Shown: positions 1-9,549 of the stretch, piece after piece
Numbering within the stretch: position 1 is the stretch's first letter
How the letters are laid out: every line of letters starts with the position of its first letter
NCBI GenBank assembly: GCA_024220505.1
Contig: JAKZZE010000010.1
Coordinates: 1,240,001-1,304,000 of the forward strand
Length of the DNA stretch: 64,000 bases
Source of the DNA: Rhizopus arrhizus
Lineage: Eukaryota > Mucoromycota > Mucoromycetes > Mucorales > Rhizopodaceae
Direction of reading: 5' to 3'
The notes under the pieces: generated by a model
The model's input: only the letters and a program-made list of their open reading frames with translations
Databases searched by the model: none
Told to the model about the DNA's origin: nothing
Made by a program: the position numbers and the translations under genes

Positions 1-692
1 TGTATATGCTGATTCGTTTTCAACGGTCAACCATGAATTACAATTTGTCGAAGTTAAACGGAAGGGAAACTGTAAAATCGACAGTTTCGAAAGCGGCCTG
101 GTGAGGCTGGGAAAGGAGATGCAAATTACTATGAATATGTTGGTGTTAACAAAAAACGAAGTGCCTACATGTGGTTGCTTTTTTGGTTGAAAGTAAATTT
201 ATTTAGCATCACTGTCATACTGTCACTGAAACATGTAGAGTAGGGTACGATGAGGTAGCCTACAAAATGGATCTTCAGTACAGCGGCTAATACCGTATGG
301 TCGAAGTAAGCAAGTTCTATTTCGCTAGGGTCGATATTAACGGCATATTACTCCTGCTAGCTATATTGGATAAATTCATCAGCTGTAGATAATTAACTAT
401 TGGTCTAATAGTCGTGTACTATCGATTTTTACCGTGTTTTAAAGGCAACATCAGAGAAGACGATACAAAACTTGTATAAGTGCATTGAGGAAAGAGAGAA
501 CTCTATGGATCTGATACCTTATGTCAGAGTTTCCTGTGGAAGCTCTCTTACTACAAAAATTTAAAAAATAAAATGACACACCCCTACAAAAAGTCAGGAT
601 CCAACAGAATAGAAATAATACTATAGAAAATGAGTCACATGAGTAAAATGCATTTTTGTCTTTTTCTTTTTCTTTAACTTTTTTCCATTAGA
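1..692. other. Non-coding, no feature resolved
   Basis: No open frame of useful length and no repeat or RNA gene that I can recognise. It lies next to transposon remnants and is probably decayed repeat DNA (inference). Confidence 0.4.
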
Positions 693-1035
693 GTGAATTC
701 AACCAATATTAATACTTGCAGAAATCTTTTAGAGGAATACAGAGCTTCTATCATTATTTTCCAATGGGCCAACCATACATTTCAAGAGATTGCTGATACT
801 TTGAGCCTTACCAAATCGACGGTTGGTACGGTCATCCGAAAGGCCAAGAAAGACATCACTGATCCAAAAGCATTCAGGATGGCCAAAGGTGCTTACTAAC
901 AGGGACTTAATGCACATGAAGATCCTTCTACATCGACGATCGATATTTCCAGTTGCAATGCATTGGGATTTATTTTGTGGCTCTGTGGAGAAAATTACTT
1001 TTGGAATCATAGAGAAGCAGTGCACTAGGTAGGCT
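693..1035 (+). pseudogene. Tc1/mariner-like transposase remnant (N-terminal HTH part)
   Basis: A 68-codon frame contains a helix-turn-helix segment of the type found at the start of Tc1/IS630-family transposases (TFQEIADTLSLTKSTVGTVIRK). The sequence then continues in another frame from about 823 to 1032 with a stretch reading SGWPKVLTNRDLMHMKILL, which resembles the second DNA-binding helix-turn-helix. A frameshift therefore separates the two halves. No catalytic DDE residues could be followed downstream. I read it as a decayed Tc1-like element. Assignment rests on motif similarity only. Confidence 0.5.
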
Positions 1036-1779
1036 TTCTCTCTTATCAGACACTAAGGAAATCTCTTCTTAAAGCCTAATATGCTCTCATAAGATGCGTA
1101 AAAATCAATTAAGACATAATTTGGACCGTGAACAATTGAAACAAGGTAGTTTAGTCAGATGGGTCTCACTTCTGCCATTTTGGCAATGATGAATTTAGAA
1201 GAGTCCCTCGAATAAAGGGAGAAAGGCTGCTTCTGCAACATATAATCCCCATATCCAGGTAGATTTTCCATGTGCAAGCTACTTGATGCATTGTATATCT
1301 GTGTATGCTGCTTATGCTTTCTGTCGAATGGCTTTGTGGAGTGATTGCTATAATAAACAGATAGAAGAAATAGTGGACCACTTGTGCTTTATATCAGTAG
1401 CATTTAAATGTGCTTATGATATCACGCTACTTACGCACCCACTTATCGCACTACCTCTAATTCTCTGAGGGTTTAACCAGTGATTGAAGGGCGTTGAGGA
1501 TCTCGAATAATATCAGTTTAGTGGATGGTAAAAGACTTTGGAGCGTCGCAGTTCAAATGAACTGTTTCAAAGGACAATAAACGAAAAAATGTTCAGCTAT
1601 TTCGACTTCTTGATGATATAGGCGGCAGAAAGGAGGCTTGACTTGCACAATTTGTTAGACGTAGTTCATTTATTTAAATAAAAGTCCACAATACTCCAAA
1701 TAAAAAGTTTAATTTTAAATGCTATTTATAAGGCCAAAATGAGAATTTGATGCTTGTTACATCTGTTTCCTAGACTAGA
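1036..1779. other. Non-coding, probably decayed transposon DNA
   Basis: Only short shadow frames. It sits between a Tc1 remnant and a LINE tail and may be the eroded 3' part of the former. Nothing else is recognisable. Confidence 0.35.
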
Positions 1780-2580
1780 TCAATTATAATAAAGCGTAAC
1801 AAGAAATAAAAAACCCCTTTGGGATCAAGGGTAAAAAAGGAAAGGGAAGGAATCACAACTATGTCAATACTTGATGATTGGGAAAAAGCTCAAGGAAGGC
1901 TTGAGTACCGAAGTACTCTTAATCAATAAAAAAATTGTACGATGGTATGATGGATAGGTGGCCTGATATGATGAATGGCCCGAATAAGTTGTTTAGGGAA
2001 GACGCTAAAAGTGATATCTAGTTTTGCTTTCTAGTTAAAATTCTCATAATTTGGGTCGCAAAGGTTGCCAGGAACGAGAGGATTACAATAATCAATGATC
2101 AGGCTTTTAAACTTCTTTAACTGTGAACGGAACTCATTTAGATGAGAATGGGCAGATAAATTCCGGTCGGGGTAATGATTGTTAAGGATTTGGCTACTGT
2201 TAATGTGCAGATTTAAAAGCCTGGAACGTAATTGGCTGACTGGGAGGCGACGTTGGACAGGTACATAAGGTATTTAAAGTATTTGTTGGCTGAGGATAGG
2301 CTAACTGTACGAGTAGCAGCAGCTTGGTTCGGAAGAGGGCGGTCACATTTAAGCTTTCCAGCCTTCTGTATAGAAGGGACTTCTAAATCAGTTCGAGGTG
2401 GTGCTTCTTAATAGATTGTTGTTGTCTTTGTGGCAAGGCAGCAGGTGTATTAAAAATAGTAGCTGAGAATTTTATTGTGGAATTTTGAGTATAGGTAGTA
2501 CGAGTAATCTGTTCGCAAAGGATTGCACTTTGTTGCTTGAATAGATTTATTTATTTTTCTAGCCCCGGCTAGTTGAACTT
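1780..2580 (-). pseudogene. LINE ORF1 remnant with 3' tail
   Basis: Read on the minus strand, about 2275 down to 2035 translates to a stretch containing YVPVQRRLPVSQLRSRLL, then NNHYPDRNLSAH and CNPLVPGNLCDPNYEN. This resembles the C-terminal part of the ORF1 protein of mucoralean LINE retrotransposons, as I remember that family. Stops and frameshifts interrupt the rest. The lower end (about 1800-1840) holds a motif with runs of A/C and GGGATCAAGGG that recurs in related form near 22810-22840, beside another LINE tail on the same strand, so it is probably a shared LINE 3' region. The intact transposon begins 55 bp away. Confidence 0.55.
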
Positions 2581-2634
2581 GCATTTGGGTTAGCGAAAGA
2601 AAAGGAAGCGCTTTCTAAATAAAACAAAGTACTA

Positions 2635-2766
2635 TTGTATTTTTCAGTAAAATTGAGAAAGGCTCTGGAATAAAATGATAAATTTAAAGCCAGATTTGAT
2701 AAAATATTTTCACTAAAATTGAGAAAAGGTTAGAGCTAAATTGATAATAGCCAAGAAAAAAATTGA
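2635..2766 (+). repeat. Left terminal inverted repeat of the Tc1-like element
   Basis: 132 bp identical to the reverse complement of 4251-4382, read base by base. Immediately preceded by the TA at 2633-2634. Confidence 0.93.
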
Positions 2767-2806
2767 GAAAGTCTTCCTTTTAAAATACTAAAAAAATATT
2801 ATATCA

Positions 2807-4195
2807 ATGAACACTGATTTTGAAATGAATGAATTAAGCCTCCAACAAGAGGAAGAGGGACAAACTACCGAGATTTATGTTAGCATGATGTCTATGATGA
2901 GATCTAAATGGGTAACCGCTATGCCTTCCTCAGACGCTATGGATCTCGATGAAGAAGTTAATGAAGAACTGGGAGCTCTTGACTCAGAAGAGAATAACTA
3001 TAACGAAGATAATAGTGAAAATGAGAATGAAAGTAACGATAAACTAGCAAAGCCCACTGTCGAAGAATTTGCTAAGAAACTTGCCAGTAACAATAAAGAA
3101 AATGAGAAAACTTTGAAGTACAGAAAGTACAACCAGGAACAAATCGAAGAGTTTATCTGCTTGATAACAGAAATGGTTCCTGTAAAAGACGCAGCTTTAC
3201 GAACTGGTATCGTTTTAAGTTCAGCTTACCGTTTCCGAAAACAATGGACGGAAGAGGGGAAGATACGTGAAACAAAAAAAAGAGGACGTATTGCTGGAAC
3301 TGTTTCTGATTTAAAAGAAGAGCACACAGTATTTTTAACAAAAATTGTGGACGATTTTGCAACTATTACTATTACGCTAATGTGGGAGATGCTGCACGAG
3401 GAATTCCCTGGATTGTCTGTTAGTAAGTCTTCTGTTTATAGACATGCCAGAAACAACTGTGCTTTGTCTATGAAAAAACTAGAGAAAATAGTCGAATCTA
3501 GAAACTCGGAAGAGACGATTCTAAAAAGAAAAAATACTATAATGCAATGGATGGCTGACAGCGAGTTTGATTTTGAGAAGAACTGCATATTTTTAGACGA
3601 AGCAGGTTTTAATCTTCATATGACGCGAACTCGAGGTTGGTCGAAAAAGGGAAAATCTGCAAAGGCAGTAGTTCCAGCTTCCAGAGGTACGTCCATTACA
3701 ATCCTCGGAGCTATTTCATCTCAAGGTGTCATCGACATATCTTTGAGAAAGCCCATCACAGTTGCCGGATCTAAAAAAAGAAAATCAGACGGAAAAGTTA
3801 TTCAAACTACAGCTAGAGTTGGAACGAGAACTGAACATTATTTAGCATATTTAAGTAACGTAATGGACGTCTTGGATAAGAACGACATGAAAGGGTTTTA
3901 CTTAGTGATGGACAACGCTCCTATTCATAAGCCTGCCACAGTAAGAAATTTTATTGAGAAGAGAGGATACAAATGCGTTTATCTTCCTCCCTATTCACCT
4001 TTCCTCAACCCCATTGAGCTATTCTGGTCGAAGGTAAAGTATGGTATCAAAAGAAGCCCATTTGATACTGGCGACACATTGACACCAAGAATAATGGAGT
4101 CCTGTTCAAAAGTAACTTTGAAAGACTGCCAGGGATGGATTCATCATTCTATCAGATTTTTTGAAAGATGTTTAGCAATGGAAAAGAACCTTTAG
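2807..4195 (+). CDS. Tc1-like DD34E transposase
   Basis: A 462-residue intronless transposase. Residues 1-90 are acidic and low-complexity (many E, D, N), unusual for the family. Residues about 105-220 carry helix-turn-helix DNA-binding segments (KYNQEQIEEFICLITEM, then KSSVYRHARNN). The DDE catalytic domain follows: first Asp in FLDEAGFN, second Asp in YLVMDNAPIH, and Glu in PPYSPFLNPIELFWSKVK. Counting gives 34 residues between the second Asp and the Glu, the Tc1-type DD34E spacing. The product should excise and reinsert the element at TA sites by binding its inverted repeats. All catalytic residues are present and there is no stop or frameshift, so the enzyme may be functional. A related but truncated N-terminal half is at 22062-22529. 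Confidence 0.93.
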   Translation: MNTDFEMNELSLQQEEEGQTTEIYVSMMSMMRSKWVTAMPSSDAMDLDEEVNEELGALDSEENNYNEDNSENENESNDKLAKPTVEEFAKKLASNNKENEKTLKYRKYNQEQIEEFICLITEMVPVKDAALRTGIVLSSAYRFRKQWTEEGKIRETKKRGRIAGTVSDLKEEHTVFLTKIVDDFATITITLMWEMLHEEFPGLSVSKSSVYRHARNNCALSMKKLEKIVESRNSEETILKRKNTIMQWMADSEFDFEKNCIFLDEAGFNLHMTRTRGWSKKGKSAKAVVPASRGTSITILGAISSQGVIDISLRKPITVAGSKKRKSDGKVIQTTARVGTRTEHYLAYLSNVMDVLDKNDMKGFYLVMDNAPIHKPATVRNFIEKRGYKCVYLPPYSPFLNPIELFWSKVKYGIKRSPFDTGDTLTPRIMESCSKVTLKDCQGWIHHSIRFFERCLAMEKNL

Positions 4196-4250
4196 TTTTC
4201 AAATAAATTTATTTTCTCAATCTTTCTCTCAATTTTTTTTTAAGCTTTTA

Positions 4251-4382
4251 TCAATTTTTTTCTTGGCTATTATCAATTTAGCTCTAACCTTTTCTCAATT
4301 TTAGTGAAAATATTTTATCAAATCTGGCTTTAAATTTATCATTTTATTCCAGAGCCTTTCTCAATTTTACTGAAAAATACAA
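4251..4382 (-). repeat. Right terminal inverted repeat of the Tc1-like element
   Basis: 132 bp, the perfect inverted copy of 2635-2766, followed by TA at 4383-4384. Divergence starts abruptly on the inner side. Confidence 0.93.
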
Positions 4383-4704
4383 TATAAAAAGTGATGGAAA
4401 GCGGAAAAAGAGTCAAAATAAAAAAAAAAAACAGTCCACAAATTTAGAGGGAAAAGTCAACATATTAATCGCTCAATCATTTCTTTCACATAGTGCATTT
4501 CAAGACACCCGTGACAATATCAAACAGTACATCGCTGCTCAGGGTGATCTAAACTAGTCAACAAACCAAATGATTCCTCTTTCTATCAGATATTAATTTT
4601 ATTTTTCTGTGTTGTTTAATATTTCTAATTTGCGCCCGCGGAGCAATAAATAAAAACTAAAAAACCATCACGCACTGGCCGTAATAGCCTTTTGATTTAA
4701 AGTT

Positions 4705-5988
4705 ATGATTAAAACTAGCCGTTTATTTCAATTTTTAATTTTACTAGCAGTAATATACATTCTATCTACTATTTATGTATATTTTACTAGGCCGATACAG
4801 CCTTCTACGTGGAGGTGTCAGGGCACCACAGAAAGGGACACAATATGCGAATTTACGAACTTTTGTGTGGATAAAATTAACGGCCCTTTTATTTTGTCTT
4901 CGGAAGGAAATAAACCACCAAAAGTAAATGTGCTCAATGTCGAATCAACTGAAGATATTTGGTTTGAGCCAAAAGTAGTGAATTCTGTTTACAGGAGAGC
5001 GCATTTTGTTAATGAAACGCTATTTGTATATGGATTATATGGACCGTACCACTTTTCACATTTCATCTTTAACGGTCTCATTCCACTATACAGCACCATC
5101 CGAGAATATTTGCCTGACAACTCTGCTCCATATTCATTACTACGAGCTAGAACTTATCTGGATCGATATACTCCTTTGGACATGAATGTTTTAGGACTTC
5201 CTGAGGGACACGATATAGTTTTAAATTATAAAAACGTTCGTACAGCATTACAGACAACTCCACCTTTCAATCCAATCTGTTTCAGTAGAGCCGTTGTAGG
5301 AACAGGAAATCGATGCTCATTACCATATTGTGAGAGGAAAATACCCAACGAAGATTATGACGCATTTATAGACGATATCAAAAAAATGGAAATACAGCCA
5401 GAAGATCCCTGTCTCAATTCTGTACGAGAATATCATTCTGGATCTAAAGCGAACATAAAGTTTGCTATTCTTAACAGAAAACAATCACGACATATTACTA
5501 ATATTCCAGATGTCATTGAGGCTATGCTCAAAGAGTTTAAGGATGTTTCTATCAAATTGATTAATTATGATGAAGGATGTAATATCAGAAGTACAGCTCA
5601 ACTTGTAGAGGATATAGATGTATTCATTTCACCACATGGAAATGGCTTAGGTTCAGGACTTTTTATGAAAAAAGGATCAACGGTTATCTCGATTGACTCT
5701 AGGTGGTATAGCGAAGATTGGTTCTATTGGCCAATGAAAGCTCTTGATGTACGGATACTTTACTATGATTGCAATAATCCTTCTTGTCAAGAATTTGATG
5801 AACAACTGCTGATGAAATTAGCATCAAATTTAACTGAAGAGCAAAAAAAAGAAATAATGACACAAGAGGTTACATCTGTGGATCGCTTATTAGTTGAACA
5901 ATACCGAAAAGATTCTAAACGACGCATTGATATCGAAAGATTCATTGTATTTTTAAAAGATAACTTATCATTTCTTCTGCAAAATTAA
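4705..5988 (+). CDS. GT61-family glycosyltransferase, type II membrane protein
   Basis: A 427-residue single-exon protein with a short basic N-terminus and one membrane anchor (about residues 8-28, FLILLAVIYILSTIYV), as in Golgi type II glycosyltransferases. The rest resembles the GT61 (DUF563/EOGT-like) fold: a HFSHFIFNGL motif near residue 118, and the conserved C-terminal FISPHGNGLGSGLFMKKGS block, which in this family holds the (A/P)HG nucleotide-sugar-binding loop. Family members add xylose, GlcNAc or other sugars to glycoproteins or polysaccharides; the sugar here cannot be told. Mucoralean fungi carry many GT61 copies (from memory). It follows the intact transposon, so part of its promoter is recent sequence or displaced. 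The start is the first in-frame ATG before the anchor. Confidence 0.85.
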   Translation: MIKTSRLFQFLILLAVIYILSTIYVYFTRPIQPSTWRCQGTTERDTICEFTNFCVDKINGPFILSSEGNKPPKVNVLNVESTEDIWFEPKVVNSVYRRAHFVNETLFVYGLYGPYHFSHFIFNGLIPLYSTIREYLPDNSAPYSLLRARTYLDRYTPLDMNVLGLPEGHDIVLNYKNVRTALQTTPPFNPICFSRAVVGTGNRCSLPYCERKIPNEDYDAFIDDIKKMEIQPEDPCLNSVREYHSGSKANIKFAILNRKQSRHITNIPDVIEAMLKEFKDVSIKLINYDEGCNIRSTAQLVEDIDVFISPHGNGLGSGLFMKKGSTVISIDSRWYSEDWFYWPMKALDVRILYYDCNNPSCQEFDEQLLMKLASNLTEEQKKEIMTQEVTSVDRLLVEQYRKDSKRRIDIERFIVFLKDNLSFLLQN

Positions 5989-6270
5989 CTATGATAAATA
6001 AACCTTGATTCTGTCTCAAATGTTTTTATCTACATTAAATTTGCCAAAAAAAAAGCAGCAATTGTAAATAAGCAGAAAAATCTGGTGTGACATACTTGAA
6101 AATTCATTTCTATACACTATCAAAAGATTATAATACTATTGTCTTCAAATTTTGTCAACAACCTTGCTTTTAATGATTTTATTGCATATTGTATCATACA
6201 GCAAAAAAGAAAAAAAAAAAAAAAAGGCAACAAATAGCTAATGAAGAATCTAAGGAGGTCATTATTCTCT

Positions 6271-6977
6271 CTAAAGAAAGTGTTCGTACTTGTATAAATC
6301 CTGATCAAGTAAATGTAACCCTAATCCTTCGCCTCCAACCCTTTGAAGCTGCGTAAATCCTCTTACAATATTATAGATAGTTTTGACCTTGTTATTTAAA
6401 TGACCTTTCCTATTAACCAGTATTAATAAAAAAATTTGCCAACAAATAAAATATACTTGCTTCAAAGTATGGAGTAGTTGTTTATCTTGATTGTTTACAG
6501 CAACTGACGCTAAATTCAACAAAGACTTATTTACGTCTTTTTCTAAAGCCAAAGTAGTTTCTATGGCATTAAAAGCTGATTTCCAGTCAGTCTGCAACAA
6601 ACTTAAGTAAATAGAATTGTTCAATTGTTTTTTTTTTTAGCTTATTCCTACCAGCGGTTGAGGAATGGCATTAATAATAACCACTCCACCACGCGTTGCT
6701 TGATAATCAATCAAATGTTGAGCTAGTTTTCCTTCATGTTCAGCTCTTTCATGAAAGTACTTCGTAAATCCCTATTTGTACAGAAATGTTATTTTTGCGT
6801 CCGTATGAGATTTTTTTTTAGTTGATTGATTACTGGTAAAGCAACACCACAGTGGTCAAAGAAAGCAGACGCAGCCAAATAAGTTTGCTGAGCCATACGA
6901 TAAAGTTGAATCTGTTGATTTACAGCATCTTCTGATGCTCTACAAAAATTCTGCTTTGCAAGGGAGTTGTCCAACAT
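6271..6977 (-). CDS. Ferritin, iron-storage subunit (4 exons)
   Basis: Exons 6977-6834, 6771-6652, 6591-6457 and 6387-6271 join to 171 codons, the usual ferritin length. Recognisable blocks in order: SEDAVNQQIQLYRMAQQTYL (helix A), VALPGFTKYFHERAEHEGK (helix B), RGGVV, AFNAIETTLALEKDVNKSLL (helix C), QVKTI (helix D) and GLGLHLLDQDLY (C-terminus). Ferritins form 24-subunit shells that oxidise and store iron. Against the human H chain the ferroxidase ligands are only partly kept: the equivalents of E62, E107 and Q141 are present, while E27, Y34 and H65 appear as Tyr, Gln and Leu. It may therefore be a non-catalytic, L-like subunit (inference). The third intron (69 nt) has no stop and keeps frame if retained, and its 3' boundary is the least certain. 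It is on the same strand as RPA43. Confidence 0.85.
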
Positions 6978-7149
6978 GTTTATTTGAAAGTATAGAAAAG
7001 AAAAAGATTGCAAAAAAAATATATCCTCTTTTGTTTTTATTGCATGCTCGGTGTAACGTCATTCAAGTATCAAACGTAAATACCTTCGAAACAATAACAA
7101 AATGCTCAATACCCCTCACGGAACTACACAATTTACAGCAAATTTCATC

Positions 7150-7182
7150 TCTCCCTCCCCCCCCCCCTTTTTTTTTTTTTTC
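7150..7182. repeat. Homopyrimidine tract (C run followed by T run)
   Basis: A tract of mixed T/C followed by about 11 C and then about 15 T, about 175-200 bp upstream of the ferritin start codon. On the ferritin strand it is an A-run followed by a G-run. Confidence 0.8.
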
Positions 7183-7275
7183 TTTGTTGATAATAAATCT
7201 TGATTTCAACTTGTTTAGATTCTTTTTTATGTTAAATGTGTATGAAATGAAATAAAGATAAAAGAAATATACAGT

Positions 7276-8194
7276 CTAAAGAGATCCGGTGACAGTTAAA
7301 ATATCATTGGCTTCAATAATGCTGCAAATATGAAGATAAATGTTAACGTTTGGTATAAGAAAAAGAAGTACTAAAGCCACTTACTCGACAACATTAAATT
7401 CAAGAGATCCATCTTCCCCGCCAATACTTGCTCCTGTGCTTTTATTTATCCATTCTCCATACTGTGTTCTCTTACGAGTTTCTGGGGTGTTTTCTTGAGA
7501 ATCTTTGTTATCATCATCTTCTAATATACTTTCTTCTTCTTCATTCACATCATCTTCTTCATTGACTTTCCATTCATATGTAGATGAAGGTATACGTGAT
7601 TTTGGGATTGATGCGTTGAAAGTACCATAAATTAACAAACCAATATGATCTTCTGATTGTAAATTGATACGTCCAACTATTTTCTGATAGTTAGCTTCCA
7701 CAAAAGATATATTGCTTTATAAAATAATAATTACCAAGCTTTGTTCCTTTCTTGGGCTTCCAGACAAGAAATTTAACAGAAATGAAAAAGTGACAAAAAG
7801 GTGAATCATACATAACTTTTCCTTTATCTGTTACAAACTTGACATCAGAGTGTGCAAGAACAATACCATCTACCTCTGGAACATATCTATAATAATATAT
7901 TAATATTTTCTAAATTCAGAAAAAAGCCAGTTTCTTTTACTTCATTAAAAAGGCATTAAGCTGTTCATTTACGCCTTCCATAACTTTGCCTGCCCACATG
8001 GGTGCTAAATGAATATATAGTCTTGCAATTACTTCTGAAAATGAAGACGAAGTAGAAGATTCGCTGGAAGTTACTGTAGTTGAAATCTCAGTAGAAGAGC
8101 TTGGTACTTCAATGCTTTTGCTGGATTTATGCTTCTTTTTGCTTTTCTTTTCTGACTTGTCCTTATGCTTACGCTTCTTCTCTTCTACTGCCAT
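7276..8194 (-). CDS. RPA43: RNA polymerase I subunit A43 (Rpb7-like stalk subunit)
   Basis: Exons 8194-7941, 7886-7735, 7676-7385 and 7321-7276 give 247 residues. The start is rich in Lys (KKRKHKDKSEKKSKKKHK), a likely nuclear/nucleolar signal. The Rpb7-like N-terminal domain follows (ARLYIHLAPMWAGKV, EVDGIVLAHSDVKFV), then the OB-fold half (GRINLQSEDHIGLLIYGTFN), an acidic linker, and the end FNVVDIIEANDILTVTGSL, all matching A43. With A14 it forms the Pol I stalk that recruits the Rrn3 initiation factor. The last exon is only 46 nt. It would be missed without the strong GTAAGT donor at 7384; reading through gives a stop after VVE. The spliced end fits the family far better. Confidence 0.9.
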
Positions 8195-9164
8195 ATTGCT
8201 TGTTTTAAGAGGGGAGTTGCAAAAAATGTAAAAAAATAAAAATAGTCAAAGTAGATACTTTGTGACTGCAACTAAATTGCAGTGGCTTGATATCCTTCTG
8301 AATTACAAAACAGAAAAAAGAAAAATGCTGTACACCATTTTCAGAAAGTAAAGTCGTATTTTTACAAGTTTATAACACAATATACACAAAAAGCGACAAG
8401 TAAACGCGACATTTATTCCTAAAAACAGTACTAAATAACTCAGAATATACAATATTTTTGCCCCAACTTCAACCGAAATGAAAAACAAGCGCGATTAATC
8501 TTCTAGTTCGATCGAAACAGAAACCTCTTTCAGTTGGTAGTAAAATTATTCCCAGCTAGATTTCATCCGATGCTGAATTATTGGGCCAGAATGGCAGTGT
8601 TGCAAGAAAGAAGTTTTTTTTTGTTGAAAGATTTATCAATTGATCGAGTGATACGTGTGGTATTTTAATATGATTTTCCAAAGCTTATACTACATCAAGA
8701 AGTTAGCTTATAATTTCAATATCGATGACATTATTTTTTTGTTTATTCCTTTCTTATTTCCAATCACATTTTCTTGTATTAATTCCAAACAATTAACCAT
8801 AAAAAAAGTTTGATTTTAATAAATGATTGTAATAATTATATAACACTAACTTAATAAATATTTTTGACAGATCAGAATGGAGGTAGGAAATCCTTTCATT
8901 TTATATCACGAGTGATTTTTCATTAGTATGTTTGTAAATTCTAATATTCCTATGTACTCTTCTCAAAAGATAAAAAGAAATGCATGCTATTATGTTCCAT
9001 CCAAACACTACACAAACACGAAATTATATCTCGTCATCATCTATCTTATTTCGTATGGCAATTCTTGTACTGTAAATGGAGAAATAGAAAAATCTTTCAT
9101 ATCATTCTGATGAACTCTTCTCTCCTATATCAGGGTTTGCAAGACTGCTTTGTTGATATCTTCT
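8195..9164. other. Intergenic, no gene seen
   Basis: Upstream of RPA43. AT-rich, with only short frames lacking splice or family support. Confidence 0.5.
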
Positions 9165-9549
9165 TTGCTTAACTCATACTGGTTGCTACATGGGACAAGT
9201 CAATCGCGCACTTGTTGCATAGAGACTCTATTTTCCAAAAAAAAAAAAAAAAAAAAAAAAAGCCGTTCTTCACTGCTCAACAGAGACTAATCATCATATC
9301 AAATAGGTCTACAGAAGGTATACTAAGGAACCTGAGGCTTTTCACTGAGAAATAGGATTAATAGTGGCTATAAATAGCTTCTCTTTTTAGCTAATTGATG
9401 TCAACTCATCGATCATAAGCTTGCTATCACCGAAATAAAGATCTTGCTGTTTATCTTGCTAAACGCCATCAGGTTGTTTGAAAAATCACTAATCAAGGTA
9501 CAAAAGAGACAATCATTACATATATCATGTTCTATACATGATTTTATGG
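9165..9549 (+). repeat. Dispersed repeat, copy A
   Basis: This stretch, including a run of about 25 A at 9237-9261, aligns at roughly 80% identity by eye with the reverse complement of 40207-40562. Shared blocks include CTTGTTGCATAGAGA before the A-run, GAAGGTATACTAAGGA, ATAAATAGCTTCTCTTTTT and TACAAAAGAGACAATCATTA. Similarity stops near both ends. No long open frame and no terminal inverted repeat found; it may be a short non-autonomous element or SINE-like unit (inference). Confidence 0.75.

Larger units (their letters stand above)
2635..4382 (+). mobile_element. Intact Tc1/mariner-like DNA transposon (1748 bp)
   Basis: The element starts TTGTATTTTTCAG and ends with its reverse complement. 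The first 132 bp (2635-2766) and last 132 bp (4251-4382) are perfect inverted repeats. Both ends are flanked by TA (2633-2634 and 4383-4384), the target duplicated by Tc1/mariner elements. Inside each repeat the motif AAAATTGAGAAA recurs, giving an inverted-repeat/direct-repeat pattern that could be transposase binding sites (inference). It encloses one uninterrupted transposase gene. Perfect repeats plus an open gene indicate recent insertion and possible activity. It lies 322 bp upstream of the next gene's start codon. Confidence 0.93.
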
